From Diphasiastrum complanatum (taxonomy: Eukaryota > Streptophyta > Lycopodiopsida > Lycopodiales > Lycopodiaceae), in NCBI GenBank assembly GCA_029204225.1, contig CM055103.1, positions 7,004,852 to 7,068,851 on the forward strand: a stretch of 64,000 bases of DNA, read 5' to 3'. Positions 12,346 through 25,113 of the stretch are shown piece after piece; position 1 is the stretch's first letter; every line of letters starts with the position of its first letter. The notes under the pieces are model-generated. The model had not been told where the DNA came from. It ran no database searches and saw only the letters and a program-made list of their open reading frames with translations. The position numbers and the translations under genes are program-made.

Positions 12346-12347
<2 letters not shown>
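12040..12347. repeat. Repeat unit A, copy 2, with telomere-like motif
   Basis: Related to 5,600-5,932. It contains CCCTAAACCCTAAAACC at about 12,123-12,139 and the same GGGAGTGTTGGTTACC run leading into TC repeats. Confidence 0.75.

Positions 12348-12419
<72 letters not shown>
12348..12419. repeat. (TC)n microsatellite
   Basis: About 36 TC dinucleotides following unit A copy 2. Confidence 0.95.
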
Positions 12420-12421
<2 letters not shown>

Positions 12422-12446
12422 ATTGTTTTTCTGCAAGGTTACAGAG

Positions 12447-14466
12447 TCACACTTGATGTTATATTTGGCAATAAATCGATTTTTGTGTATGATTCAGTTA
12501 GTGACTCGACCTCTTCGAAATAGAAGAGCGGGTTGTCCACCATGTGTAGTTGAGATACACCACCTTGGTTAAGGGTCAACTTAGTCACATCCATCGTCGG
12601 AACTGGCCAACGAAATACCTAGGCCTGACGGTTGGCAAAACACCATCGCCTGTCACACAAGGTGGCTCATATAACTGGCACCCCCACATTGCACGGAAAT
12701 AATCATGACATAATGTCCCATTATCATTTGATGTACTTCGATCTTAGTCCAATTATTCCACCATGATCATTTGAGCACCCTAGGGACACATCCCATGAAA
12801 ATAACTGGCAACGTATGGTGACTTAATTTCCTGTAGTCTGTGAGTGCTAATTGAGTTCCCTTATGAGATTTTTTATGACATTTGCAAGTAATTGCACCCG
12901 TATGACTGGCCAAGGGCCTGACCTTAAACCTCGAACATCATGAAATTTCAAAGGCATTGATTTAACCAACACTACCCGGAGTCATATCGTAGGAGGTTAG
13001 AGACATGGTCCTAACATTGATGACAATACACTCACCTAGAAATCTAGAGGAGGGAGTACTTTGAACAGTTTTTTTCTCATGATGAGCTGGACCCTTGGGC
13101 ACAATGGATGAAAGTCAGTCAGTTTCAACCTACATTAGGGAATTTCTACCAACTGATCCGTGAAGGAGCCCCACACTATTATTTCTAAACCCCGACACTC
13201 TATCCCTACTTACGGCCTAGAGATACCTTATTTAGAATACAACATTGCGGGGGGTATAGCTACTTCGAAGCATATGAGTTCATAATCGATAGATTCTGGT
13301 TCCTAACTTATGCCATTTCCACAGACTACACAAGAATCATCAAACCTTTCCTGCCATTTCAATCGCCAATATGATCACCCAGACCAGCCGGTAGTACTTA
13401 TAGACGACTAGAACGAGATCTAGGAGGAGAAGATAGGGACGAAGACAATATCAACGATCCCTCTACGGATTTCTACCTGGAGGGGTGGATGATCTAGAGT
13501 ACGAAGAGGCTAGACCCCATGGCCAATAGGATCGAGAATATAGTTACGCCTCTTTGCAGCTATACATCTGGGGGCCTGGAAAATCCTCATCGGCTAGGGA
13601 GCACGGGGTGGTTGAGATGGCCCTCGGGATTGGAGGTGGTATCTCTCAATCACTCAATAAGGGTAGGGGGGGCGCCCTTTTTTTTTCTAGGGCTTCTTGG
13701 CGAGACCAATCCCCCGTCAGGAATTGCTCACGGGGGATTGGTCTCGCCAGGAAGCCCTAAAAGAAAGGGCCCACACTACCCTTACGTGAGTGATTGAGGG
13801 ATACCGCCTCCAATCCTGAGGGTCGTCTCAACCACCCCATGCTCCCCAACCAATGTCTAGGCCCCCAAAGGTATAGCTGCAAGGAGGCGTAACTACATTG
13901 TCGATCCTATTGATCATGTCTTTTCATATCCATAGCTCTAGGTGAGGGTCATTAAGGACATCCCATTACACTAAAGTCTTGTAGCCTACAGGTCCAAGGC
14001 CACATCATTGCATTATGGCTCTAGCCTTAAGCTTTCAAAGTATAGGGTTTGGTTTTTTATTGATCATACGGCTACACTTGTTTAAGAGGGTGGTGTTCAC
14101 AATTTTCATAAAATGTCCATGAGTGCTCAATCAACAATTTAAAGGCACACAAGATGAAGCTAGTACACATTCACCAAAGAGAAATAGGACGTCATCTCTT
14201 TGCTACTTGTCGTGCAACGTGGGGGTGCCAATTATACGCATCGTCTTGTTTGATAGGCAGTGGTATTTTGCCAACCATTAGGCCTAGGTATTTCGCTAGG
14301 CAGTTCCAACGATGGATGTGCCTAAGTTGACCCCTAACCAAGGTGGTGTATTTCAACCACGTATGGTGCGGCCTGCTCTTCTATTTCAAAGAGGTCGGGC
14401 TAGTGACTCAAGTATGCACAAAAACCGATTCATTTCCAAGTACAACATCAAATGTGCCTTTACAAT
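12447..14466. repeat. Large imperfect palindrome (foldback-type repeat), about 2 kb
   Basis: The outer arms (about 12,447-12,700 and 14,200-14,466) are inverted copies: GACCTCTTCGAAATAGAAGAGC on the left pairs with GCTCTTCTATTTCAAAGAGG on the right. The inner arms (about 13,510-13,717 and 13,730-13,925) are also inverted copies. The centre is a 29-bp stem (13,689-13,717 with 13,730-13,758, one mismatch) around a 12-base loop. The left arm is about 0.5 kb longer than the right. No transposase-like protein or target duplication was found. This is either a foldback or long-TIR transposon, or an inverted duplication. Confidence 0.75.
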
Positions 14467-16330
14467 TTAAGCATCATACATGTAAAACTTTCAATCTCTA
14501 ATAATCATGAGCATAATGTGAGGAGATACACTTGGCATGCTACTTAACAAGATCTCATTAGGAAAATCCATAATGATGTTAATTAAAACGTAGCCAAGAC
14601 AATTTCAAGTGGTGCTAGGTTAGCCATGCATTGATATTTCACAAAACGACTTCATATCACACAACACAAGAACTTAAGAATAATAAAAAATCGTGCTTTG
14701 GAGAGGATCCAAGAAGTATACCTTAGGTGCAAAAGGCAATCCAGGTGACTCAAACAAATCCCCAAGTCATGAAGCTTACTTCAAATCGATGTATCATGCC
14801 TTCATCTCCATTTGGAAACCCGCCAATTTGTGTTCTCGGGTCTTGTAGAGGTTCTGGTCACTCCGGGCCTTGTATATGTTCTGCGAACCCAATGGTGGAA
14901 CTATGAATCATGAAATCATGCCCCGTCTGTAGCAGTGCAAAGGATGCATGCATAGGCTGTTACAAGCATTTGGGCAGGTCGCAAGGAGTGCCCCACAATA
15001 GATCAGAAAATAGAGAGCCGTGCTAGAGATTAGGTAGACAGCAGCGCTGGATGGGCGGCAATGGTAGAGAACTTGTTCACTCACATGGTAGGAGTGATAA
15101 CTTGCGAATCTCAAATGATGATTGTCAATCTGCTCTTAGTCTCTTCATAGGAAGCAAATGGCTCAATGGCAACTAGCCTTGCAGTTTGACAATCGTATTG
15201 ACCGTCAAAAGCCATTTTGGCCGTAAAATACAAGATTTCCAAAAATTTGGCCATCATAGCATACAAGCACATACAATTCAAAAATGTCATTTTGACACGT
15301 GCCTTTGTTTTTTACTTGTATGGATTCACAATAAATATAATATACACATCACATGAAACTTCAAAAAAATTTCAGCACAAACTTTCACATTCATGATTCA
15401 ACTTTCAGCCCTTCCAACTTGGTGGCTCATCTTTCAAAGTAGTAGCCATCTCTAAACTATCAAGCATCATTTTAGATTTGAAAGACAAATGATTTGTTTA
15501 CTATTGCTTGTTGATTTGAATGCTTTGAAGATGAAACAATGTCCTTGGAGGTTGCTAGTTTTGCCTAATCTTAGTTCACTAATTCTCAAACTGGCCCATA
15601 CACAAAGGCTTCAAGGCATAATAGAAACTTCACAAGGATGGTCCTCCTTAGACTCAGAACTGAGATTCTGACTGTCCACAAAACATGAGAACTCAACAAC
15701 GACACTTTATAGGGCAGTGTTGCACTTACAATAGCGAAATACTACCGCTAGAACCGGCCACCTCATAGCTCAGACCAGCTTCAGTTGTTCTGCTACTAGA
15801 TTTAGGGGAAAATTGAGTGTATGGGAGCACGTGGATCAGCTTAAAAGGAAGCGCACCAAAAACCACTGATCTCAATACTATCAACAAATGTTAGGATCTA
15901 TGAAGGACAATATGGCTAGCATTGACTCTATAGTAACTTGCTTCAATCTGTCAACGTATATCCCTATCTTTGGGAAGTGAGCAAATCTCAGCCCATCCAG
16001 ACCTCAGATTGATCAAACAACAACGTAGCTTAATCTAAAACACTCACACTCTAACAATGATCAATCTCCTTGAATTCATGTGAACCATCACCAATGGTTA
16101 ACAACAACCAACTCTATCAAGAACATCAACAAGTCATTCTCTCCCGTCCACCCTCTCATTCAACATACAAAACAAAAATTCTCTCTCCCGTGAATGCCAA
16201 AAGGGGTCTCTCTCTTTTATAGGCATTCCTCCAAGCCTCCCCTTCACAATGCCAAGTTTTCACATTTCATCCCTTCATGCCATGCGTCCCGTATTGTACA
16301 AGGTCTTTACTTGCGATTGGACTTGGAGTG
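14467..16330. other. No recognisable gene
   Basis: No reading frame with a recognisable domain on either strand. It may contain LTR-derived sequence, but no boundaries were established. Confidence 0.5.
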
Positions 16331-16334
16331 GTAA

Positions 16335-16368
16335 CCCCCCCCCCCCCCCCCCCCCCCCTTTTTTTTTT
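16335..16368. repeat. Homopolymer run C24 T10
   Basis: Twenty-four cytosines followed by ten thymines. Likely unstable, with uncertain length in assembly. Confidence 0.9.
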
Positions 16369-16369
16369 G

Positions 16370-17375
16370 AAAAGATGCTTTGGGTCACTGTTACAGGGGT
16401 ACCGCTTGTGTGAGCCACCGACCTGTTGCACTTGTGGGTGGTGTAAATGGTAATTACTTCACTTGATTACCTTTCTTAATTGGGTAGTCCTTATGGCTAC
16501 TCGTGGTCACCCCTACCCTTTTTAGGTAGGATATTTTTATTGAGTTTGGCCCCTCCTTTTCATTTTTATTTTGCGTGTCCGTGGCCCATGGCTCAACCTG
16601 TCAAGGTGGGTTGTCGGGATGCCGTTCAACGCATTGCCTTGAGAGTTTGCATGTTGCCCAAATTCTCACTTGCCAAAATTTTTCCCTAGTCCCATAACTG
16701 TTGCCGAGCACTCATGACTTGGGATTTCTTTAAGGCAACCGGTTCCTTGAAAACACAATACGCAATTTTTTTATATTAATGAAAAATAATAGAGTACATT
16801 GGAAAATATGCATCGGCAGTGTTGGCTATTATAATCTGGCCAATTCTAAGGCCATAAACTATTCTATGGGCCATTTCTAAGGCTTCAAAATTTTCTGTAG
16901 CCACATTTTGGGTGGGCTTAGCCGGATTTTACATGTCGATCTTTTACAAAATTGTGACCATAGCCCTATCTCTAGTTTCATATTCTCCAATGTCTGTTTC
17001 AAATTGATATTCCCTATTCTCAGATTCACGTCTAGGTCTTTGCGAATTTCGCGTGTCTTATTCCTCGCTCTCTTTGCCCCTATCCCAATTTTTTCCCTTG
17101 CTAGTCTTTTCTGGGCCTAAGGGTCTCCCTTCTAAGGTGCTCACCTCCTCTCATTCCCTAGATACTGTAGTTTCTATCCTTGGCTTGCTCAACACTTGGT
17201 TACTGGTTGTTGGTTCGTCCATCTGTGGGGGCGTAGCTTTGGGTGGCTCAGTTTGGAGATTACTTCTCGTCACTACTAAAATTTCCTTTCTCGTTGTGGT
17301 ATGGTCTATTGTCTCTAATTCAATGAAATGTACGGGTGCTCAATCATTCTCTAAGTGTGCTTTCTCCTTGTCTCA
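16370..17375. other. No recognisable gene
   Basis: Short open frames (for example 17,053-17,451) lack any recognisable domain. They precede a minus-strand copia fragment and are probably transposon-flanking sequence. Confidence 0.5.
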
Positions 17376-17379
17376 TGGA

Positions 17380-18245
17380 TCAATTTGCAGCATCTGTATT
17401 TCTGTTATAGCGCAAAGCATAGTGCTTTGTCACTTGAATGTACCTCACTAATTGTTGTAGAGCTTTCCAATGTTGTAGGCTTGGATTGGACATATATTGC
17501 GACAATGTGCTTACTGCATAAACTAGATCAGGACGTGTGTAGATCATAAAGTACATTATCGATTCGATGATGGACTGATAAGGATATCTGCTCATCTACT
17601 TCTGTTCTGCATCACTTCTAGGGCACATGTCTTTGGATAGCTTAAATCATGGATCCATTGGTGTGTATATTAGCTTACAGTCCTCCATGCCATATCTCCA
17701 AAGAACATTTTTTAGATATGCTTCCTGGCTTACAGTAATCCTTCTGCTTGTGCGATCTCTAGTGATCTCCATACCAAGTAGGTAATGAACTGGCCCTAAA
17801 TCAGTCATTTCAAATTCTTGTGACAATAGAGACTTTGTCTCATGCAAAAACTGAGTTGAGTTGCTGATGACGAATCATTGACATATAAGGCTATTATCAC
17901 ATAGCTTGAGCCTTTAGTCTTGAGATACACATTTGAGTTAGAGCATGAAGTAAAATCGTGCTACAACAAGAAGTGATTGATTCATTCACACCAGGCCGTA
18001 GGAGCTTGCTTGAGGCCATAAAGTGCCTTATGCAATTTACATACCAAATGCTCTTGGCCTTGAAGGACGTAACCTTCTGGTTGATATATTAAAATTTCTT
18101 TTTATATGTATCCGTGAAGGAATGCTATCTGGACATCCCCATTTGATGAATTTCTAGATCCTCTAGAACAGCTGTAGCCAACAAGGTTCGAATAGATTGA
18201 TGTTTTACCACTGGACTGAAGGTGTTGTGAGAGATTTCAACTAGT
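17380..18245 (-). pseudogene. Ty1/copia reverse transcriptase fragment, decayed
   Basis: Minus-strand pieces in several frames follow copia RT order. The 5' portion has FSPVVKHQSIRTLLATAV and IHQMG. A degenerate palm region follows in which the YVDD box is damaged. Then come FEMTDLGPVHYLLGMEI and VSQEAYLKNVLWRYGM, and finally YTRPDLVYAVSTLSQYMSNP and HWKALQQLVRYI. Multiple stops and frameshifts make it non-functional. It lies directly next to the LTR-like region that precedes the next element. Confidence 0.85.
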
Positions 18246-18249
18246 TTAG

Positions 18250-18870
18250 TCAAATTTGCTATTCTTTATGTGGCAATTGAGGCCAATTTCATATTAGGCT
18301 TAGAGTTTGACTTTTTAAAGCTATATTAGTCTAAAAGCATTTAAATAAACACTTTTAGGAAGTGTGGGAAAGTGTAGAACACAAGTTTAGGAGAGATTCG
18401 ATTTGAGTAGTAGAGACAATGAATCTAGTCACAATAATAGTAGGGTTTTTCATTATGGAGGGAAACCAAAGTATAAACTTAGTTTTGTACTTGTTATAAA
18501 AGGATGTAACTCATGGGAAGAGGATTCTTTCTCACTCTCTTATCTCATTCATGCTTATACATGGTTCTCTTGGATTCTACTATCCATTGGTGCACTATAC
18601 TTGTGATATCTTGCAATTTTGTGTAGAATGTTTATTTAATGCTATTTTCAGATCCACATGTGTGAAATACAGTGGCTTACTGTTTTTGTATGGAAAGCAA
18701 CTTTATTTTATGTCTTTATTCATGTTTGATCAAGGTCCATTAGAGTTTGCATCTCATTCATAGCGTAGATGTTGATTGTTCTACATTGGCAAGATTGGTG
18801 ATTTGTTGTCTTGCTAACCCAAGAACATTTCGTAGATTTGGATCTTAATTGATCTAAAATATATTTCACA
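18250..18870 (+). repeat. Partial 5' LTR of a plus-strand copia element
   Basis: The segment contains a TATA-like box (TTATAAAAGG, about 18,495). It ends ATATTTCACA at 18,870, directly before TGGTATCAGAGC, the Met-tRNA primer-binding site at 18,871-18,882. The LTR start is not identifiable and may be truncated by the neighbouring RT fragment. Confidence 0.6.
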
Positions 18871-18882
18871 TGGTATCAGAGC
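18871..18882 (+). promoter_or_regulatory. Primer-binding site (Met-tRNA type)
   Basis: TGGTATCAGAGC directly after the LTR end ATTTCACA. Confidence 0.85.
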
Positions 18883-19582
18883 TTGTGTTTTAGGTTATAA
18901 AGGAAGCAATCACATCTATCAATGATTTGGAGGAGATATCAATGCTAGAGCATGCTAGATTGGATTCTACACCAAAATCAAGTTTCTTGCATATGTAGAT
19001 AAGATCTTTTGTAGATCAAAATTCTAAATAGGGTTGTATTGTTGATCAATTCTGATTTCACACCATATTTACTGGATTTGGCCAATTTTTAGAGCATTGG
19101 AAAAGCCTAAGTGGTGGCTACAAGATTGCATATCAAGATTTAGGCAATTGCATGTAGAAATTGAAAAAATCAATTTTTTTGTGATTTTGTCAAAAAACTA
19201 ATTTTGCTTTGGATCTCTAGATTGTGAGGTTACTGAACTTCATTTGAGTGTGTTTCAATCTTAGGAAGTGGCAAGAGTCAATAGATTAAGGATAGATCAT
19301 AGGTTGGTCAAAATTTCACTATTCTATATGTTGATTTGTTTGGTATAAGTGCTAGAAGAAACAGAGAGGTTTAATATTTTTGTGATTTCCTTTTGAAAAC
19401 ATTTGTTGTTCAAAGGAGCTCTTTGTGTAATGAAACATGTTGAAAGAGAAGATCAGGTCATTGTTACATGGCTACATCAAGTGGATACATGCTAGAAGGA
19501 AATGATATCACTTCTTGAGATGAATGATGTTTTGGATATCGTTGTAGGTTTAGAAGAGAGGCCAGCAACACAATAAGATCAA

Positions 19583-20600
19583 GTGACGTATGACAAGAGG
19601 TCCAAAAGAGCTCTACATATGATCAACATGAATATTACCAATGAACTTCTCAAGGAAGTTGGTAAGTGCACTTCATCAAGTGAGGCTTGGGAAGCTTTGA
19701 AGAAGCTTTATGAGTCCAAGTCTACTTTTAGAGTGTTGAATCTAAGAAGGCAAATCATTTCTTGTTTGCAAGAGAGTGAAGAGAGTCCAAATATTTTTGT
19801 TTTGAGAGTGAAAGCTTTGAATGATGAGTTAGCTTGCATTGATGAGAGCATTAAGGAAAGAGAGCTTGTTCAAGTTATTCTTAATGGATTGTTGGATGCT
19901 CATGCTAACATTTTTCAAAGTCTTTCTATTCAAAAGACTTTGCAAAGTTTGATGGGTCTTCAAGAGATCTTGATTAATGAAGAATATAGGCTTCAATCAA
20001 GGGGTGGATCTTCATCAACATCTCAAGTTGGAGAGGAGGCTATGTTCATCAAGGGCAAAAGCAAAAGCAAGTGGTCTAAAGGGCAAGATCAAGGGAAGGC
20101 TTCTTCAAATGGCAAAAAAAAAGGTAGATCAAAGCTCAAGTGCTTCTATTGTGGCATCAAAGGACACTTTGCAAGTGAGTGCTACAAGAAGGAGAGAGAT
20201 CAAGGAGACAAGCAAGGTAATACTACTCTCGATGAGGATGGTTTGGATGTTCAAAATGAAATTGATGATGCTTTTGTGATGTCTTCATGTATGCTTGCTA
20301 ATGATGGAGATCTAGATCCATGGTGGATTGATAGTGGAGCAAGTTCACACATGACTTTTCACAAAGAGTACTCACTTCTTTGTTGGCATATGGAGATGAC
20401 AAGAGGGTGATCCACACCGCCAATGATGGTGAGTGTTCAATCAAAGGGATTGGCACAATTCCTATTTCTCTCTCTACAAATAGGAATGTTCATTTGGAGG
20501 ATGTTTTGTTCATTCCATCTATTACCAAGATCTTACTTAGTGTGAGTCAATTGCTAAGTAAAGGCCTCAAAGTTGAGTTTGATGGAGATGCTTCATGATC
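19583..20600 (+). pseudogene. copia gag and N-terminal protease, truncated element
   Basis: The main frame (19,583-20,410) has copia gag with NITNELLKEV, SSEAWEALKKLYESK, NLRRQIISC and LRVKALNDELACI. A CCHC zinc knuckle follows (CFYCGIKGHFASEC, residues about 190-203), then the retropepsin motif WWIDSGASSHMTF at about 20,321-20,360. A frameshift near 20,380 moves the protease to the frame that gives IHTANDGECSIKGIGTIPI and LLSVSQLLSKGLKVEF, ending at 20,598. Integrase, RT and RNase H are absent. Within about 150 bp a purine tract (CAAGAGGGAT) and a TGTTAG LTR-like start appear at 20,747. The gag start upstream of 19,583 is visible but broken (MATSSGYMLEGNDITS). Confidence 0.9.
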
Positions 20601-20737
20601 AAAAGGAAGGATATCTTGATTGCAAAAGGTAAAAGACAAGGGAAATTGTTCAAACTAGATGCTTGTGTTACTGCTAACCAATAGGATGTGCAAATAGTAC
20701 AAAAAGGACCAAGAGTGGATCCTAATCTGATCCTCAA

Positions 20738-21190
20738 GAGGGATTGTTAGATTACTTGATCTATCAATCTACTTGAGATTAAGATCAATCTAGATCAACT
20801 TGGATCAAAACTCTTCATTTTGGGCATTTTTGGTCTATTTTCCTACTATATGGAGATCTTCATGAGAATCTTCTAGAAGCAAAAACTCGCCTACTTCAGC
20901 TATTTCCACACATGTTAGCTATCCTCTACACATGGGATGTGACACATACTCAAAATATTTGGCTCATGTTATCATTAGATTGGTGCCATGTGTCATATCT
21001 CTAGAAAACTAGTTTTTGGCCATTTTAGCCACTAGAACTTGAATTGAATCATATGTACAACATATATGATTATGGTACATGAAAAAGTACACTAGTTTCA
21101 CATGTGGAAACAGGCTCCACACATGTGTGTCTATCCTACATACAAGATTTTTGGCCTCTACCAAGCTTATTTTTGCATTTTTCACACTGC
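20738..21190 (+). repeat. Polypurine tract and 3' LTR-like sequence
   Basis: AAGAGGGAT is followed by TGTTAGATTACTTGATCTAT at 20,747, matching the expected junction of polypurine tract and LTR. Sequence to about 21,190 is rich in CACATGTG motifs and has no gene. It does not obviously match the putative 5' LTR at 18,250-18,870, so the two ends may come from different elements. Confidence 0.5.
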
Positions 21191-21198
21191 TCAAAAAT

Positions 21199-22544
21199 CT
21201 AGCTTGGTAAATCTAGCATAGATCTATCTATAACTCCAAGAGCCAATCTTAATTTTATAAATGGATCTTTAGGCAATGCCTTGGTGAGTATATCAACAAT
21301 GAAATCTGATGATGAAACATGAATAAGCTTGATCTCCTTTGCTTGCACTTTCTCCCTCACGAAATGATGTGCAATCTCGATGTGCTTTATTCGAGCATGA
21401 AAGACTGGATTGTTTGCAAGTTGTTGAGCTGCTTGATTATCACAATATATGCATGGAATGTCTTCATCCTTGATCACATGTAGCTCCTCCAAAAGCCTTT
21501 TAAGCCAAAGAACCTCCTTTTGTTGTTGTTGTCATAGCTTTATATTCGGATTTTGTTGATGAAGAGAGATGGTATCTTGCTTTTGGAAAGCCAAGATATA
21601 GCTCCTCCACATAAGATTGTAGCAAATGCACTTATGGATCTTCTATCCATCTTGTCACCTACAAAACTTGAGTCTGAATATGCTCTCAAACAAATATTAG
21701 TCCTTTCATAAACTATGCCAAAGTCTTTTGTAGCCAAGATGTACCTTAACACCCTTTTTGCTCCTTTCCAATGACATATTAATGGACTTTGCATGTATTG
21801 ACTCAACTTGCGAACACAAAAGCTAAGATCTAGTCTAGTGATGGTTAAGTATATCAAGGAACCAATAAGCATTCTATAGGTAGTGATGTCCTCAAAGGAT
21901 GCTTCATCACTTTCCTAAGAAACTTTTACACTTAGTTCCATAGGAGTTTTAACTCCTTTACAATCAATCATGCCAAATCTTGCTAAGATTGATCTAGCAT
22001 ACTTAGATTAACATATGAAGGTGAAATCATTACTTCTAGTGACTTCTATTCCAAGTATAACTTTAAGAAGTCCTAGATCTACCATCTTAAATTCACTAGA
22101 CAAGGAAACTTTTACATTCTTGATGCCATCTAGATCATTTTCAGTGAGTATAATGTCATCAACATATAAAACTAAGATAATGATCTTTCCATCATTACTT
22201 TTGTAGTACAATGATGGTTCATAAGGACTTACAACAAATTCTTTCAAAAGTTCATTACTTACATTCATTTTTATGCAATGTAATGCAACTTTACATCTCT
22301 TTTTGTACTTAACCAACTCAACTCCTCCTTGAGGTTCTACTTCCACCTCAAGTACTATGTCATAAAGATCATGAAGTACAATCAAAGACTCCATTCGAAC
22401 TATCCAAGTAGCATAATTAGTGGATGTAAGTCTTTCACTAGCTTCAAGCAAAAAACCACCCATTGATGCCATTTTTGAATGTGAAAAAGCACTAGAAACT
22501 CTTATGATTTCTCTAAGAGATCTGAACCTAAAGTCTTCTAGCAA
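21199..22544 (-). pseudogene. Internally deleted copia element: gag start joined to RT/RNase H
   Basis: On the minus strand, 22,544-22,008 is one open frame. It starts with gag sequence (LTSTNYATWIVRMESLIVLH, then MNVSNELLKE) and passes directly into RT sequence with the catalytic box (ILVLYVDDIIL) and FKMVDLG. Zinc knuckle, protease, integrase and the RT N-terminus are therefore deleted in frame. The next frame (21,872-21,540) gives RLDLSFCVRKLSQYMQSP, HWKGAKRVLRYI and YSDSSFVGD. The last (21,492-21,199) gives HARIKHIEIAHHFVRE and VDILTKALPK. Its gag resembles that of the plus-strand element at 19.6 kb. No RNA-binding or integrase domain remains. Confidence 0.85.
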
Positions 22545-22559
22545 TTTAGAAAGCTTATA

Positions 22560-23570
22560 GACTCAATCCTATCACTCATGAACCAATCTAGAATGATGGA
22601 AATTTAGATTCTAGTCTCAGACTTGCAAAATCACTCCTTAATCTATGATTTTTAGCAATTTCTCTCTTCAACCTCAACATACACTCAAAAAATCAGAGAA
22701 GACCAATTAGTGCACCTAATTCAAGCTTCAATTTTAATTTTTTGGCTGATCTAATCCAAGAACTAATCAAAAGATTAGATTTACTATAGAGAATGGTTGA
22801 TTTTGCACCAAAAATCACTCAAATTGGGTATGTGAGTCAAATTCTACAAATTTTTGAAATTTCTCAGTCAAAACCGGAGCTGTACGGCCTCACACGTGTG
22901 AAAAGGGTTCCTACAGCCCACAACAAGATCTGGACCAAAAATTTTGAGGATAGCTATCAAATCCAACTCGCTACACAAAATTTGACTAGTTTCCAAAAAA
23001 CTGTTAATTTTGGCTTTGATTTGGCTTGTGACACTTGTGTTAATGTAATTTGATGAGTGATCAAGTCAAAGTGTTGGCTTTTGTCAAGGGGTCCAATAGG
23101 AATTGAGAAATCTTCAAGAAGGGTCCAATAGAATTGCAAGATGGATGCATCACTCATCGAATAGCATTAGAGAGCCTCGGATTAGGGGTCCAATAGCATG
23201 CAAGGAGGGATCTCCATGCGTTTTATATGTACTCCTCTTTCCAATCATAATCTATGTTGAGTTTTTGAGTCAAACTTGAGTATTGTGAGATTTGCTAGTT
23301 TTACATTCTCTCTCTACCCAAATTCAAGTTAGCTCTATTCTCTCTCTACTCGAGGAAAAGAGCTTAATTTTACTTAGTTTTCTCAAGGATCACTTTCTTA
23401 CAAGTGTATGTACTTTGGTTATCAACATATGCATCTATCTTTGCCTTTATGCCTTAGTTTTTTTTATCTAGATCTTGGAATTCAATCTAGCATCCATCAA
23501 CAAGTGCATAAGCTTTCTTAGGAGATCATTCACACACTTTAGGGCATTCCCACACGTGTGAAATTTCACA
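22560..23570 (+). repeat. LTR-like region ending at a primer-binding site
   Basis: The end AAATTTCACA at 23,570 is followed by TGGTATCAGAGCC (23,571-23,583), so the preceding few hundred bases are probably a plus-strand copia 5' LTR. CACACGTGTGAAA motifs occur near 22,890 and 23,550. The LTR start was not resolved. Confidence 0.5.
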
Positions 23571-23583
23571 TGGTATCAGAGCC
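23571..23583 (+). promoter_or_regulatory. Primer-binding site (Met-tRNA type)
   Basis: TGGTATCAGAGCC directly after the LTR end. No intact gag follows. The next few hundred bases are decayed. Confidence 0.8.
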
Positions 23584-25100
23584 TACCTAAGTGTCAACCA
23601 ATTAATTTAAATGGCACCATTGAGGCAAAGAGAATGGGAAGAGTGAATAATTCAATTCTATGTCCTCTAATACAACCTCAACCAATGCCTTTACCAAAGA
23701 GCTAGAGAATCTACAAATCCAATGGAACGATCAATTGTAAAAGTTCACCACTAAGCTACTTGGAAGGACCGAGAAACTTAAGCATGGTGTACAACAAGTG
23801 CCAAGGGCGCCATAGCTCCTAGTTTATCCATGAAGAGAGGCTACTTGGGTGTCCAGTTTGCATAGGCATTCATAATGCTAATGAGTGCCCACAATTGTCC
23901 CAACGGGTAGAGAAAACAAGGAAGTACTACTACCACTTGTGCAGTATGTCCCGTCATGATACCTCCGAGATATAACCCTTGAGTACAAGCGGGTAAACCA
24001 CAAAACTATCCCCAGAGACAACCTGATACGCAATTTCCATGTACACCAAACCAAACCAGAACCGACACTTGGGCTCTCTACATCATCAGTCAATAAACAG
24101 TGAAGAACGACCTCCTGGTCAAGCCGATAATGCGATCATTCTTCACGTATAGATGAATCACCTATATATTATATATATGAGGGTGAGTTACCTCGTTATC
24201 GAAATTAACATAATTGTTTTTCATTTCCAGCATTTTTGACATTTGTGACATTTGCAACATTTTTATTAGATTCTGACATTTGCAATGGTTTCGTCAAATT
24301 CTGATATATGCAACATTTGTGATGTGTCCAATAATTTCAATGTTTTCGTCAAATTTAGACACTTGTAACATTTCTGACTTGGATGTTAGATGTTGACATT
24401 TTATTGTTGGAGGGTAAGATTAGACATGAATGTCGATTTCTATGGACATCGGATTTTGACAGTTGATTTGAATCCTAGAAACTTTTTGATAACTACAGTG
24501 ACAATGGTGCGGCCGCTCCCGACAATCCAAGGGTGAAGGTGCTTAATACCACCATCACCCTAAATGCTTGATTCTTCACCTTAAATTGCTGGAGCCCACC
24601 ACTCTCATCAGTGCAATGGTGGTGCAGAAATTAGAATACGATGATCATGTATTGATCATAAAGTAAATGACAAGAATCGGGATTTATCCCTTCATCGAGC
24701 TAGTTCAAAGGAGAAAAGCTTTGACAGATCTGATCGGTACAGTGATCTACGATAATTCTTCTCTGAGAATTTTGAAGCATGTGGCATCTTTTGGGAGTTG
24801 TGGCTGACAGCAGATTCAGGAATATAGAAGCACAAACTTCTTGATTTATAACTCGATGTGGTGCCACCATACGATTGAATGAGAATGAGAGACATAATCT
24901 ACTCAAAATGAGAGCAATGTCTCAGCTTTAATTCTTACCTATTCTGCAGCTAAATCACGATCGGCTTCATTCGGTCGTTACTATATGACCATCCTACTTA
25001 CAGATCCAAAAACGAACTTATAATATGGATGATACACTGGATCCTCAACTCTGCTCTGTGAGTTGGACAAAAGGTTTTGTAAGTTGGAAATAATAACAGC
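23584..25100. other. Decayed transposon sequence and 3' flank of the chitinase gene
   Basis: No convincing gene. From 24,230 to 24,410 there is a loose repetition of GACATTTGCAACATTT-like phrases. The part nearest 25,100 would be the 3' untranslated region of the minus-strand chitinase gene. Confidence 0.5.
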
Positions 25101-25113
25101 AGAATGTTGCCTG

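Noticed and set aside
20747-21190. Treating this as the matching 3' LTR of the element at 18.87-20.6 kb
   Set aside because: It does not visibly match the presumed 5' LTR ending at 18,870, so the two were not paired.
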